From assembly GCA_035549015.1 (NCBI GenBank), contig DASZRW010000103.1, positions 62,001 through 126,000 on the forward strand: 64,000 nucleotides of DNA. Direction: 5' to 3'. The notes beneath the pieces were generated by a model. It was not told the DNA's origin and did not search any database. It saw nothing but the letters and a program-made list of their open reading frames with translations. Of this stretch, positions 53,720 to 63,238 are shown piece after piece. The position numbers were made by a program, and so were the translations under genes. Numbering within the stretch: position 1 is the first letter of the stretch; every line of letters begins with the position of its first letter. The DNA comes from JAFDZV01 sp035549015. Its GTDB lineage: Bacteria; Bacteroidota; Ignavibacteria; OLB7.

Positions 53720-54160
53720 GATCGCCCGATCTCTTCCACATCCAACCGGCGCTCTCATCCAATCGCCGTTCACTTCGTGAACATGCCGCGTATGCTTCGC
53801 ACGCTGCAGTGGCTCGCAGCAGGGAGCACAACGGAGGTTGCAAAATTGCACGCCGAAGGCGCGGCATCAAAAAAGCATAACAGGGCGAAGGCTGCACCAT
53901 ACGGCCTTCGCCCCGTTCGTTTCAAACGCATGCAACCGCCACGATTTCCGCGCGGCGGAATTCCGGACGGCAATCGGGCGGCGTTGTGAACGTCTACGCG
54001 CCCGATGCGCAAACACGTACCCTGCAGGATTATAATCATGGCGCGTCCGTGCTTTCCTAGTATTTTTGCTTGCTCTTTTTTCAGCTGAACGTCGGAGTCC
54101 CTGTGCCCACTCGATTACCCCGCGTTCGCCGATATCCACGTCCGGCACTTTCTGGAGTCA
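53720..54160. other. Intergenic region between peroxiredoxin and speA
   Basis: 441 bases. Apart from the terminator at 53883-53922 nothing is recognised. A T-rich stretch near 54057-54083 (TTTTTGCTTGCTCTTTTTTC) may belong to the speA promoter or leader. Confidence 0.5.
53883..53922. terminator. Terminator after the peroxiredoxin gene
   Basis: GGGCGAAGGC (53883-53892) pairs perfectly with GCCTTCGCCC (53904-53913), followed by CGTTCGTTT. An AAAAAA run at 53868-53873, before the stem, could make it work in both directions. It lies 164 bases after the peroxiredoxin stop. Confidence 0.7.
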
Positions 54161-56320
54161 ATGAACAGCAAAACGAGCACCGTTCCCGCAGAACCCGCAG
54201 AGACAACTCCCCACCCCGATCCCGAGGTGAGCAACTGGTCCCTCGATGACGCGAAGGCGTTGTACAACCTCGACAAATGGGGCGAACCCTACTTCGGAAT
54301 CAATGCAGACGGCAATGTGACCGTGCGGCCCACGATCGAGGCCGATATGGAGATCGCCATTTACGATGTGATCGAAGAGGTGCGGCGGCGCGGCGTCCAG
54401 CTTCCGGTCCTGATTCGTTTTCAGGATCTGCTGAGGCGGCGTGTGATCGAACTGAACGAAAGCTTCCGTCGCGCGATCGAGGAGTTCGAGTACAACGGTG
54501 AGTACCAGGGTGTGTACCCGATCAAGGTAAACCAGCTTCACGAGGTGGTGCTGGAGATCATGGAGGCCGGCGAGCCGTACAACTTCGGGCTGGAGTGCGG
54601 TTCGAAGGCGGAGCTGTTCGCAACCCTGCCGCATCTGGAGCGCGACAGCATGCTCCTGATCTGCAACGGCTACAAGGATGCAACGATGCTGCGCGCCATG
54701 CTCATGGGGCGGCAGCTCGGCAAGAACATCCTTCCGATCCTGGAGAAGTACAAGGAGTTCGAAGATCTGTTCGCAGAGGCGGATGCGGTTGGCGTGGAGC
54801 CGGCGTTCGGCGTTCGCGTACGGCTGGCAACAGCCGGCACCGGACGCTGGGCCGAATCGGGCGGCGACGTCTCCAAGTTCGGCATCTCCATCCCGGACAC
54901 GCTGAAACTGATCGAGGTGCTGCGCAAGCGCGGCAGCATGGACTCCTTCCGGCTTGTTCACTTCCACATCGGCTCGCAGATCACCGACATCATGGCGCTG
55001 AAGTCCGCAGTGCGGGAGGCAACGCGCATCTATGCGAAGCTTGTGAAGATGGGGCTCGGCATCCGCTACATCGATGTGGGTGGAGGCCTCGGCATCAATT
55101 ACGATTCGCCGGAGGCCGGCCTTCAGCAGAGCATCAACTACACGCTGCAGGAATATGTGAACAGCGTTGTCTATACGATCAAGGAGATCTGCGACAACGA
55201 GGGAGTGCCGCATCCGATCCTCGTCTCCGAGAGCGGACGCGCGCTCACCGCCCATCACTCGGTTCTGGTCGTAGGCGTGCTGAGCGCCACGAAGAAGGGG
55301 CTCTCCGAGGAGGTGCCGGTGGTGACTGAAAAGGATCAGCCCACCGTTCGCGAGCTCTACGACATGTATACCACGCTGGAGTCGCATGTGGCCGGCGCAC
55401 GGGGCATCGGGCAGCGGAAGGCTCGCTACCTGGAAACCTATCACGATGCCGTGGAGAAACGGCGCGAGTCGGACCAGTTGTTCTCGCTCGGATATTTCTC
55501 GCTGGAGGACAAGGGGAAGGCCGAACAGCTTTACTGGAGCCTGATGCAGGCTCTCTACAAGTCGATGTCGCAGCTCGATCCGGACTCGCTCCCCTCGGAT
55601 CTCTATCACGTGGAGGAGCAGTTGGTTGATCAGTACCTCTGCGACTTCTCGGTGTTCCAGAGCATGCTCGATCACTGGGCCATCGATCAGTTGTTTCCCG
55701 TGATGCCGATTCATCGCCTGCAGGAGCGTCCGACACGCCGCGGAACGTTGGTGGATATCACCTGCGATTCGGACGGCAAGGTGGATCAGTTCATCGGTGA
55801 CGACGGCGAGCGTTCGTTCCTGGAACTTCATCCGGTGGACAACGGCAACTACTATCTCGGGTTCTTCCTGATGGGTGCCTATCAGGATATCCTGGGCGAC
55901 ATGCACAATCTCTTCGGCCGGGTGAACGAAGTGCATGTCTATGCGGATGAGGAGGAGCCGGGGAATTTCTACATCGAGAAGGCGATCCGCGGCACCACGG
56001 TCACCGAGGCGCTCTCGCAGGTACAGTATTTCCCGAGCGATCTGATGAAGCGGATGGATGCATTGATCCGCGAGAAGGTGAAGTCCAAGAAGCTGCGCCC
56101 CACGCAGGGCGTTGCGTTCACGGAGCGGTATGCGCGCGGCCTGGAGGAGTATACCTACTACAACTTCTGGGACGAGGGTTCGAAGAACCAGACGCAGACC
56201 TCCGGTGCAGCAACGCCTGCAGGCACACCGGCCCATCCGCCGCAGCCGCATGTGAACGGTTCCTATCAGAACGGAAGTGCGAACGGGACCGGCAGCCCGA
56301 ACGCGAACGAAACGAAATGA
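54161..56320 (+). CDS. speA: Biosynthetic arginine decarboxylase
   Basis: 719 aa, with GGAG 5 nt before the ATG. A PLP enzyme of the alanine-racemase-fold SpeA family that converts arginine to agmatine, the first step of one polyamine route. PLP-binding Lys122 is in GVYPIKVNQ; other landmarks are FGLECGSKAELFA, FHIGSQITDI, YIDVGGGLGINYD, SESGRALTAHHSVLVVGV and DITCDSDGKVD. The last ~45 residues are a low-complexity Thr/Pro/Asn tail (NQTQTSGAATPAGTPAHPPQ...). It overlaps the next gene by ATGA. A deoxyhypusine-synthase-like gene lies 3 kb on. Confidence 0.95.
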   Translation: MNSKTSTVPAEPAETTPHPDPEVSNWSLDDAKALYNLDKWGEPYFGINADGNVTVRPTIEADMEIAIYDVIEEVRRRGVQLPVLIRFQDLLRRRVIELNESFRRAIEEFEYNGEYQGVYPIKVNQLHEVVLEIMEAGEPYNFGLECGSKAELFATLPHLERDSMLLICNGYKDATMLRAMLMGRQLGKNILPILEKYKEFEDLFAEADAVGVEPAFGVRVRLATAGTGRWAESGGDVSKFGISIPDTLKLIEVLRKRGSMDSFRLVHFHIGSQITDIMALKSAVREATRIYAKLVKMGLGIRYIDVGGGLGINYDSPEAGLQQSINYTLQEYVNSVVYTIKEICDNEGVPHPILVSESGRALTAHHSVLVVGVLSATKKGLSEEVPVVTEKDQPTVRELYDMYTTLESHVAGARGIGQRKARYLETYHDAVEKRRESDQLFSLGYFSLEDKGKAEQLYWSLMQALYKSMSQLDPDSLPSDLYHVEEQLVDQYLCDFSVFQSMLDHWAIDQLFPVMPIHRLQERPTRRGTLVDITCDSDGKVDQFIGDDGERSFLELHPVDNGNYYLGFFLMGAYQDILGDMHNLFGRVNEVHVYADEEEPGNFYIEKAIRGTTVTEALSQVQYFPSDLMKRMDALIREKVKSKKLRPTQGVAFTERYARGLEEYTYYNFWDEGSKNQTQTSGAATPAGTPAHPPQPHVNGSYQNGSANGTGSPNANETK

Positions 56321-56946
56321 ACAACGCATCCGGTGAAGATCCCGACGAGGGCGAGCTGGTAATCCGTGAGATCACTCCGGAACTCGTGGGGGACTATCTG
56401 CACTTCTTCGATCACGTTGCATTCACCGACAATCCCGGCTGGGGTTCCTGCTACTGCTACTGTTATCTCGGCGCATTCGGCGGTGAGGAATGGAATGCAC
56501 GAACCGCGGAGCAGAACCGCTCGGACGTCAACGCGGTGATCTGCCGCGGCGAGATGAAGGGCCTGCTGGCCTATCTGGGAGGCAAGGTGGTGGCGTGGTG
56601 CCATGCGGCCCCGCGCCTTTGCCTGCCGGCGATTGCGAACGATCCCGATCTTCCCTCAGGCAACCTGGAGGTCACCGGCTCCATCGTCTGTTTCCTGGTT
56701 GCGCCGGAGTATCGCCGGCGCGGCATCGCACGCACGCTCCTGAGCGGCGCATGCGATTATTTCGCACGCCTGGGAATGCACTACGTTGAAGCATATCCCC
56801 GTTCCGGCGAAACGCGGAGCACCGCCAATTACCATGGCCCGGAGGAGATGTATCGTGCCGCAGGCTTCAGCGTGGCTGGAGAATTCCCCGGCGGTATGGT
56901 TGTCCGCAAGCGCCTGGAAGCGGAGCCGCCACAGGCTACGACCTGA
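56317..56946 (+). CDS. GNAT-family N-acetyltransferase
   Basis: 209 aa, start overlapping the speA stop (ATGA), so co-translated. GNAT core: VVAWCHAAP, SIVCFLVAPEYRRRGIARTLLSGACDYFARLG (the R-x-x-G-x-A acetyl-CoA loop) and VEAYPRSGETRSTANYHGPEEMYRAAGFSV. An unusual Trp/Cys-rich segment near residue 42 (NPGWGSCYCYCYLGAF) is seen in a subgroup of these proteins. Coupling to speA suggests a polyamine or agmatine substrate, but that is only inferred. Confidence 0.85.
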   Translation: MNNASGEDPDEGELVIREITPELVGDYLHFFDHVAFTDNPGWGSCYCYCYLGAFGGEEWNARTAEQNRSDVNAVICRGEMKGLLAYLGGKVVAWCHAAPRLCLPAIANDPDLPSGNLEVTGSIVCFLVAPEYRRRGIARTLLSGACDYFARLGMHYVEAYPRSGETRSTANYHGPEEMYRAAGFSVAGEFPGGMVVRKRLEAEPPQATT

Positions 56947-56991
56947 ACGGCTCCGGTGAGTTGTTCCTTCCCGGCGGATGTCGGAACGCCA

Positions 56992-58884
56992 TCAGTCCCT
57001 TCGCAACAGCTTTCGGCCTCGAACGATGATCGCCAGCATGCGTGTGCGCTTCAGCGAGATCGACCGGTGCAGAACGCGCCGCTGGTTCCGCTGCATGCTG
57101 TACGCCTTGAACACATCGCGCGGCACAAGCACGCCAACGATCTCGCGGGAGGAGTCGTTGGTGACAACCGGAAGGAGATCCGTGTCGAACTTCTGCATCA
57201 GATCGACCGCAGCGTCGAGCGGGGTGTCGGCGTAGAGGAAGGGCGGATTGCGCCGCACCACTTCGGAGATCGGCCCGTCCTCGGATGAATGCCTGCTGAA
57301 TATGTCCGCGCGGTTCACCAGGCCAAGCAGCTGATTTTCCTCCGTGACCACCGCAAACGCAAGCTCCGTTGCCTCCGAAGCGTTGTGCTTTATCCACTCG
57401 CGAACTTCGCGCACGGTGTTCTCGGCGCTGAGCACATGGGTCTCCGACTGCATCACCTGTCCCACGGTTACCGAGCGCAGGATGTCCGGCTCATATGCCT
57501 GTGGCGTGCGGACGCCGCGCCGCTCGATCTTCTCGGTCATGATGCTGCCGCGCATGACGAGATAGGAGACGAAGTACGCGGCGATGCAGCCGCCGAGCAG
57601 CGGCAACAGCGCATGCGGCTGCATCGTTGTCTCCAGCGCGAATATGATGGAGGCCAGGAGCGCGCGCGACGCCCCCGTGAACATTGCGGCCATCCCGACA
57701 AGTGCGGCCGTGGGAATGTCGATGCCGGCGCCCGGGATCAGACTGTGAAGAAGCATGCCGGCAAGCGCGCCGAATGCGCCGCCGATGGTGAGAAGCGGCG
57801 CAAGCGTTCCGCCGGATGTGCCGCTGGAGAGCGAGACCGCCCACGAGCAGTACTTCAGCACGCAGAGCACGAGAATGGCCCGCAGAGGAAGCGTGCCGGA
57901 GAGAAGATTGGTGATGTTGTCGTAGCCCACTCCCATCGTCTCCGGCGCGAAGATCCCGATCGCGCCCACGGCCAGGCCGCCGATTGCCGGCCACCACATC
58001 CAGTGGATGGGAAGCTTCTCGAACGCATCCTCGAGTTTGTAGACGCTGCGGCTTACCAGACCGGCAGCTACGCCTGCGGCGAGGCCCAGCACTACATATG
58101 CCGCGAGCGCTGCGGCCGTGGGCTGCGGAATCGCCGGCATCGCGAACGCCGGTGCCGTTCCGAACAGCAGCAGATGAAACGCTGCGCCGGTCACCGAGGC
58201 AAGCGCCACCGGGATGATGGAACGCGGAGAGAATTCGAACAGGAGGAGTTCGATCGCCAGCATCACGGCGGCCACCGGACTTCCGAAGATCGCAGCCATA
58301 CCTGCGGCGGCGCCGCACGTGAGCAGAACCTTCCGTTCGTGCGCCGTGATCCGCAGAAGCTGGCCGAGCAGCGAACCAACGGCGCCCCCCGTGGCGATGA
58401 TGGGACCCTCGGCACCAAACGGACCTCCGGTCCCTATCGAGATCGCCGAGGATATCGGCTTGAGAATCGTGATGGATGGATTGATCCTGCTCTCGTTCAG
58501 CAGCACCTGCTCCATCGCTTCGGGTATGCCGTGGCCGCGAATCGCCTTGGAGCCGTAACGAGCCATCAGGCCCACGATCAGGCCGCCGATCACCGGAACA
58601 AACAGAACGCCGGCCCCCAGATGATGTTCCTTCGGCGATGCCTCGAGAACGGACAGGCGGCCGAGGAAGGCCAGGTTGGTAATGAGGTTGATCAACGCAA
58701 CCAATCCCTTCGCCAGCACACCTACCAGCGCTCCGAGCATGATGGCCAGTGCACTCATGTAGGCAACGCGCGTTCCTACAATCGGTTCGGGATGAAGATG
58801 GGGATCAATGTCTACTGATGAAGTCAACGATGGCGCGGGTATCGCCTGGTTCGTACCCGATGGGGCGAGCACTCTCTTGTTCAT
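56992..58884 (-). CDS. ClC-type chloride channel/transporter with C-terminal CBS pair
   Basis: 630 aa. A ClC membrane domain (residues ~40-440) with anion-pathway motifs in modified form, GHGIPEA (usually GSGIP) and GTGGPFGAEGP (usually G[KR]EGP, gating Glu kept). Then SGTSGGTLAPLLTIGGAFGALAG and about ten hydrophobic helices. A tandem CBS domain follows (about 470-600: VTVGQVMQSETHVLSAENTVREV; PPFLYADTPLDAAVDLMQKFDTDLLPVV) which may sense nucleotides. Acts in the inner membrane; channel or H+/Cl- exchange is not decided by sequence. Confidence 0.92.
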   Translation of the reverse strand: MNKRVLAPSGTNQAIPAPSLTSSVDIDPHLHPEPIVGTRVAYMSALAIMLGALVGVLAKGLVALINLITNLAFLGRLSVLEASPKEHHLGAGVLFVPVIGGLIVGLMARYGSKAIRGHGIPEAMEQVLLNESRINPSITILKPISSAISIGTGGPFGAEGPIIATGGAVGSLLGQLLRITAHERKVLLTCGAAAGMAAIFGSPVAAVMLAIELLLFEFSPRSIIPVALASVTGAAFHLLLFGTAPAFAMPAIPQPTAAALAAYVVLGLAAGVAAGLVSRSVYKLEDAFEKLPIHWMWWPAIGGLAVGAIGIFAPETMGVGYDNITNLLSGTLPLRAILVLCVLKYCSWAVSLSSGTSGGTLAPLLTIGGAFGALAGMLLHSLIPGAGIDIPTAALVGMAAMFTGASRALLASIIFALETTMQPHALLPLLGGCIAAYFVSYLVMRGSIMTEKIERRGVRTPQAYEPDILRSVTVGQVMQSETHVLSAENTVREVREWIKHNASEATELAFAVVTEENQLLGLVNRADIFSRHSSEDGPISEVVRRNPPFLYADTPLDAAVDLMQKFDTDLLPVVTNDSSREIVGVLVPRDVFKAYSMQRNQRRVLHRSISLKRTRMLAIIVRGRKLLRRD

Positions 58885-59206
58885 GGAAGGTATGTCCGAT
58901 GTTATCGGGAGAGGTATCGGGAATGGGAATGCGGCAGGAGGGCCGGTCGCAGCGGGATAGTCAAACTAGCATTCGCAATGGTGCACTTGTTTTTCAATGT
59001 GTTGTTCGGAGCCCGGGCATCTTCCGTCGAATCGGCGGAGCGCCTGCATGCTGCTTGGAACTGTGCTCGTTGCCGACCGAAATTCACCCCGTCTGCGTTG
59101 CCGAAGTCTCACGAACTCACCTGCAGTTCCTTCTGAAACCGGGCCGTGCCTCAGCGCTGGCGGGCCCGGCAGCGCCGATTATCAGCAACTCCTAATCTCT
59201 GCGGAC
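58885..59206. other. Divergent intergenic region with uncertain right border
   Basis: 322 bases between the ClC gene and the deoxyhypusine-synthase-like gene. The frame of the latter is open to 58997 (ATG) and could start earlier, but the extra residues are not protein-like. Promoters for both genes are expected; none was confidently assigned. Confidence 0.45.
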
Positions 59207-60229
59207 TTGAAACACACGAAGGAAGAATACCTGCAAAAGAAGATCGCGCCGATCTCACCGCGCGACATTTCCGGCATCGACGATCTGCTGCGCCGCATGG
59301 GCGGCTGTTCGTTTCAGGGACGAGCGCTCTCGCGCTGCCTGGACGTGCTGGAGAACATGGTGCGCGACACGGAGTGCATGATCGTGATGACGCTTGCGGG
59401 CGCAATGGTGCCGGGCGGCATGGAGGAACTGGTAACCCAGTTGATCGAACACGACATCATACAGGCACTGGTGTCCACGGGAGCGAACATCAGCCACTCC
59501 ATGGTAAACCATGCCGACGACGAGAACCAGGGGCACTATGTTGGTGCGGTAAGCGTGGACGATGCCGAACTGTACGAACATCACATCAACCGGATCTACG
59601 ATACGTTTCTCCCCGAAGAGGGATATCACGCCGGCGAGATGCTGCTGGAGGCGATACTGAAGCGCCACTTCGCGGAGCAGGGAATAGATCCCACGCAGCC
59701 GTGGCATGTGCGCCCGCAGGAGTTGTTCGCACTGGTGGGCTCTGCGCTCGACGCGCTGGGGAAGCGCGGCATCCTGGCCGCGGCTGCACGCAAGGGGATG
59801 CCGATCTTCTGCGGCGCCACAACGGATAGCGAGTTTGCGCTCAACCTGGTGAAGTACAACATGCGCAACAACTGGCGCATCGTTCTGGACGAGCTTGCCG
59901 ACGTGAGCATCTTCGCCCACAGCCTTCTTGCAAGCGAGCGCAATGGAACGTTGATCATCGGCGGCGGCGTGCCGCGCAACTGGGCGCAGCAGGCGTGGCC
60001 GCTGCTGGAGATGACCGGCGCAACGGACCGGCATGGTTACGACCGAACGGTTCGCATCTACACGGACTCGCCGTCGTGGGGAGGCCTGAGCGGCTGCACG
60101 ATCTCCGAATCCGTCTCCTGGGGGAAGTACACGGAGAACGCGATCGCGGCGGAGGTGCAGTGCGATGCAACCATTGCGTTGCCGCTCCTGGTTACCGGCC
60201 TCTTCGAGCGCCTGGGCATCGGAGCCTGA
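59207..60229 (+). CDS. Deoxyhypusine-synthase-like protein
   Basis: 340 aa with a TTG start at 59207, where family similarity begins (HTKEEYLQKKIAPISPRDISGIDDLLRRMGGCSFQGRALSR); upstream ATGs at 58997 and 59048 would add unrelated residues, so the start is uncertain. NAD-binding and catalytic regions match the family: TLAGAMVPGGMEELV, STGANISHSMVN, LGKRGILAAAARKGMPIFC, GTLIIGGGVPRNWAQQ, and the catalytic Lys307 in SVSWGKYTENA. Bacteria lack eIF5A, and several bacterial members transfer aminobutyl groups to make polyamines. speA nearby fits, but the product is unknown. Confidence 0.85.
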   Translation: MKHTKEEYLQKKIAPISPRDISGIDDLLRRMGGCSFQGRALSRCLDVLENMVRDTECMIVMTLAGAMVPGGMEELVTQLIEHDIIQALVSTGANISHSMVNHADDENQGHYVGAVSVDDAELYEHHINRIYDTFLPEEGYHAGEMLLEAILKRHFAEQGIDPTQPWHVRPQELFALVGSALDALGKRGILAAAARKGMPIFCGATTDSEFALNLVKYNMRNNWRIVLDELADVSIFAHSLLASERNGTLIIGGGVPRNWAQQAWPLLEMTGATDRHGYDRTVRIYTDSPSWGGLSGCTISESVSWGKYTENAIAAEVQCDATIALPLLVTGLFERLGIGA

Positions 60230-60461
60230 GGGCCTGCACCCGACGAACGCCGCCGTTGAAGCTCCTGCACATGGGCAGGCACCGAATGCCCGGTGTCTGC
60301 CCATTCATGTTATATGAGGGTGCCTCGTGCATCATTGAGATGCGCGATGTAGGGATGGCCGGGACAGAGCAGCAAGGGAATGTTTAATACGCCTTTAATC
60401 CCGACTTAACCGGATCGCCGTAGCTTCACGAAAACGGCTCCCTTCACGAACATCCAACACG

Positions 60462-61604
60462 GTGGTGTACCCGAAACGCCCGCGCACTGCGGCCTGCCAT
60501 ACCACGTGGCGCGTGGCCCTTGCATTGCTCGGCATCATCATCCTCTTTCCCGCTGCAGCAACGGCCCGGTCCGGGCCTCTTGCATGGGTACAGAACGTCG
60601 ACACCACCGACCATCCGCCCCACCGGCTCGCCGCCGATTCCGCGGTCCGGACATCGGGCGCCGTCGGCCATCAGGAAGAGAGGCGCGCACTCACCGGCGG
60701 AGACACCATGGGAACCGCGGACGTGCCGGACACGGCACGGCTTACCCAGGCCGAGTACATGTACGGCGGAACGCCGCGCCACACGCTTACCGGATCGCTT
60801 CCCTACCGCACCACGCAGGTCAGCAGCAACACGATCACGATCTTCGGCGGCGCGCTGGTTGCGTTGGCAACCGGCATCACCATCTACCAGCAGAAATGGT
60901 ACCCGGACAGCACGCTTCAGCACTTCCACTTCATTGCGGACTGGACCTATTCACGCGAAGTGGACAAGCTTGGCCATGCGTTCGGTGGATGGATGTCCGC
61001 CTACTGCAGCCACGAGGCACTGATTGCAAGCGGGCTCTCGCAGGAGGATGCGGCGCTGTGGGGAGCGGTGGGCGGCCTCTTCTTTCAGACGTTCATCGAG
61101 GTTCAGGACGGCTTCCACGCCTGGGGCTTCGATTGGACCGACGAGACCGGGAACATCTTTGGTGCTGGTTACTATCTGGCTCAGCAGCGCGTGCCGACGC
61201 TCCAGAACTTCGACCCGAAGTGGTCCGTGGGGCCAACCGGTCGCGACTCGGCCCGGGAGGCGGCGCAGATCCGCAGCCGTCTGATCGTTGACGATTACGA
61301 CCGCCAGGACATATGGCTCTCGGTAAAGCTGCACAACCTTCTTCCTCCCAACCTGCAGCCATACTGGCCGAAGTGGCTGCAACTGGCAATCGGCGCGGGC
61401 GCGCGCGATGTCGAACTCCGAGGCTATCGCTCGTACCGCGTCATCCATCTCTCACTGGATTACAATCTCCCAGAACTCCTTCCAGACCTGGGCCCATTCG
61501 GCAACTGGCTGGTGCAGAGCCTCAACGCATTCCACCTCCCCGCTCCGGCACTGCAGTTGTGGCCGACGGTGAAGTTCGAATTGATCTATCCGTTTCATTT
61601 CTGA
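60462..61604 (+). CDS. DUF2279/YfiM-like exported protein (copy 2)
   Basis: 380 aa; GTG start at 60462 (a second GTG follows directly), no ATG available. The N-terminus has a signal or anchor segment (WRVALALLGIIILFPAAATA). The core is shared with the 48466-49635 protein: DKLGHAFGGWMSAYCSHEAL, LFFQTFIEVQDGFHAWGFDWTDETGNIFGAGYY, FDPKWSVGPTGRDSAREAA. A matching C-terminal repeat region ends VKFELIYPFHF. The DNA in the last half is close to identical with copy 1, so the duplication is recent or kept uniform by conversion. Function unknown. Confidence 0.8.
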   Translation: MVYPKRPRTAACHTTWRVALALLGIIILFPAAATARSGPLAWVQNVDTTDHPPHRLAADSAVRTSGAVGHQEERRALTGGDTMGTADVPDTARLTQAEYMYGGTPRHTLTGSLPYRTTQVSSNTITIFGGALVALATGITIYQQKWYPDSTLQHFHFIADWTYSREVDKLGHAFGGWMSAYCSHEALIASGLSQEDAALWGAVGGLFFQTFIEVQDGFHAWGFDWTDETGNIFGAGYYLAQQRVPTLQNFDPKWSVGPTGRDSAREAAQIRSRLIVDDYDRQDIWLSVKLHNLLPPNLQPYWPKWLQLAIGAGARDVELRGYRSYRVIHLSLDYNLPELLPDLGPFGNWLVQSLNAFHLPAPALQLWPTVKFELIYPFHF

Positions 61605-61605
61605 C

Positions 61606-62220
61606 ATGAGTGCATCATGCCACATGCCCCCCGGCTCATTGCATCGCGGCGCTGCGGCGATTGCGTCCGTGCTGTGCATGCTGCTGTGTGCCGGAATCGC
61701 CGGGGCCCAGCATCCAGGCCGCATCGAAGCGGACTCGCTCCGCGCCCGGAACGATTCAGTGGACTGGAACAGGCGCGGGCTTGCATGGCTCAGTTGCGGC
61801 GGCGGCCCGCGTGGCGTCACAGCCGGGTTCGGCTTTCGTTATCGATGGTTCGGTGCGGAACAGTCCGTTATCACGAACGGTACGGAAACGCCGCCATACT
61901 ATCCGGACAATCGCGCCGTTCCCAACGGAACATTCACCGTCGTTTCGTTCCCGGACCCTGCAATCGGGATCGACGGCCAGCTGTTCTACGACATCGACCG
62001 CCTCTCGCTCTTCCTGGCTGCGGGATATTTCGAGCAGACGAATCACCTGTTGCGGCGCAGCGACGTGAACGGGCGATTCTATTCCGGACCGGATGACTCC
62101 GTGCAGCATTGGTTCGGCTTCGGCGGCGGCATGCAGTATTATTTCACTCCGGCATTTGCGGTTGGCTGCGGGTTCCACTCGTTTCGCGGCGCCTATCTGC
62201 TGGTGGGATTCTGGCCATAG
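61606..62220 (+). CDS. Small exported barrel-like protein
   Basis: 204 aa, starting just after the stop of the preceding gene, so probably one operon. Signal peptide within MPPGSLHRGAAAIASVLCMLLCAGIAGAQ. Beta-strands rich in Gly/aromatics (RGVTAGFGFRYRWFGAEQSV, FPDPAIGIDGQLFYDIDRLSLFLAAGYFEQ, HWFGFGGGMQYYFTPAFAVGCGFHSFRGAYLLVGFWP) suggest an outer-membrane barrel. No family was recognised. Confidence 0.7.
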   Translation: MSASCHMPPGSLHRGAAAIASVLCMLLCAGIAGAQHPGRIEADSLRARNDSVDWNRRGLAWLSCGGGPRGVTAGFGFRYRWFGAEQSVITNGTETPPYYPDNRAVPNGTFTVVSFPDPAIGIDGQLFYDIDRLSLFLAAGYFEQTNHLLRRSDVNGRFYSGPDDSVQHWFGFGGGMQYYFTPAFAVGCGFHSFRGAYLLVGFWP

Positions 62221-62242
62221 CTCTCACGGCGATGATGCACAC

Positions 62243-63139
62243 TCAATGGGTCTGATCCGTATCGGCAATCGCTACCTCCACCGCATTCAGAATACGGCCC
62301 GTGGACAACTGCTGTGCGTAGAGAATAACCGATGCATGCTCCGGCATCAGATCGTTCGGCAGCGCAAGGCGTTGCAGTAACGAATCCACTCGCGTCCGGG
62401 CTTCGAGGGGAGTATGTGCGAAAGCCCGAACAACGTTCTCATGAACAAGCCTTCGTCCCTCGTTTTCACCGGAGGCCACGTTGGAGCGAAGTCCGCGCTC
62501 AATGAGGGCGCAGTTGATCACGAGATCCCGAGGCGCACCGGCCTGCATGCTCCAGGGGTGGACGTGGTACCGGACTTCAACCGCATCGTGCCGCAACGAG
62601 ATGGAAGCTCGCGCATCGGCGATGAGAGGCACGCTCGAGGACTGCGTCGCACCGCGAAGAAGTGCACGCACGCTGTTCGCATCCGAGCCGACGCATTCCG
62701 CTGTTCCATTCACTACGAGCTCCGGCGTATAGATCCCATCCATGCCGAGAATACGTGCGTACCATTGCTGCCGTTCGGAGTATGCGGAATCGCTGAAGCG
62801 ATCGCGCCACCCGAGGCGGTTCCAATAATCCACGTGGAAAGCGAGAAGGTAAAGATGGTCCCGATTTGCGACGGTGGTGCCGACGTAGGTGTTGAACAGT
62901 GCATCGGCCGCGGGGCAACTGGAACATCCTTCGGAGGTGAAGAGTTCCGCCACCACAATGCCGGCGTGCATGGTATCCACCCCAACGTCAATGCGCCGCG
63001 ACGACCCGGTACGAACATGAGCGGCCTCGCTCCGGCCGGCAATCCGCATCCGAAGCGGTTCGCGGCACGCATGGAGCACAGATACAGCCGGCAGGAGCAG
63101 GAGCCAGGCTATCATGCGCACGATTTGAACGTCTGCCAT
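62243..63139 (-). CDS. DUF1223 thioredoxin-fold exported protein
   Basis: 298 aa. An N-terminal hydrophobic segment (RMIAWLLLLPAVSVLHA, with a possible lipobox cysteine) is followed by the DUF1223 start (VVAELFTSEGCSSCPAADALF, CxxC motif), LLAFHVDYWNRLGWRDRFSDSAYSERQQWYA and GIYTPELVVNGTAECVGSD. The fold is thioredoxin-like. The role is unknown but a redox function in the periplasm is likely. It ends converging with the barrel gene. Confidence 0.88.
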   Translation of the reverse strand: MADVQIVRMIAWLLLLPAVSVLHACREPLRMRIAGRSEAAHVRTGSSRRIDVGVDTMHAGIVVAELFTSEGCSSCPAADALFNTYVGTTVANRDHLYLLAFHVDYWNRLGWRDRFSDSAYSERQQWYARILGMDGIYTPELVVNGTAECVGSDANSVRALLRGATQSSSVPLIADARASISLRHDAVEVRYHVHPWSMQAGAPRDLVINCALIERGLRSNVASGENEGRRLVHENVVRAFAHTPLEARTRVDSLLQRLALPNDLMPEHASVILYAQQLSTGRILNAVEVAIADTDQTH

Positions 63140-63162
63140 GATCGAGATGAATTACCATGCAG

Positions 63163-63193
63163 GAAAAACCGGCGCGCCCCGATGGACGCGCCG
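63163..63193 (-). terminator. Rho-independent terminator of the DinB-like gene
   Basis: On the minus strand CGGCGCG (63193-63187) pairs with CGCGCCG (63176-63170) around a 10-nt loop, followed by GTTTTTCC. It lies 46 bases beyond the stop of the DinB-like gene. Confidence 0.85.
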
Positions 63194-63238
63194 CGATTGA
63201 AATCATTCTGCACGTATCATTCCGACAACGGCCGCATA

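Noticed and set aside
54158..56329. 723-residue minus-strand open frame
   Set aside because: Antisense to speA.
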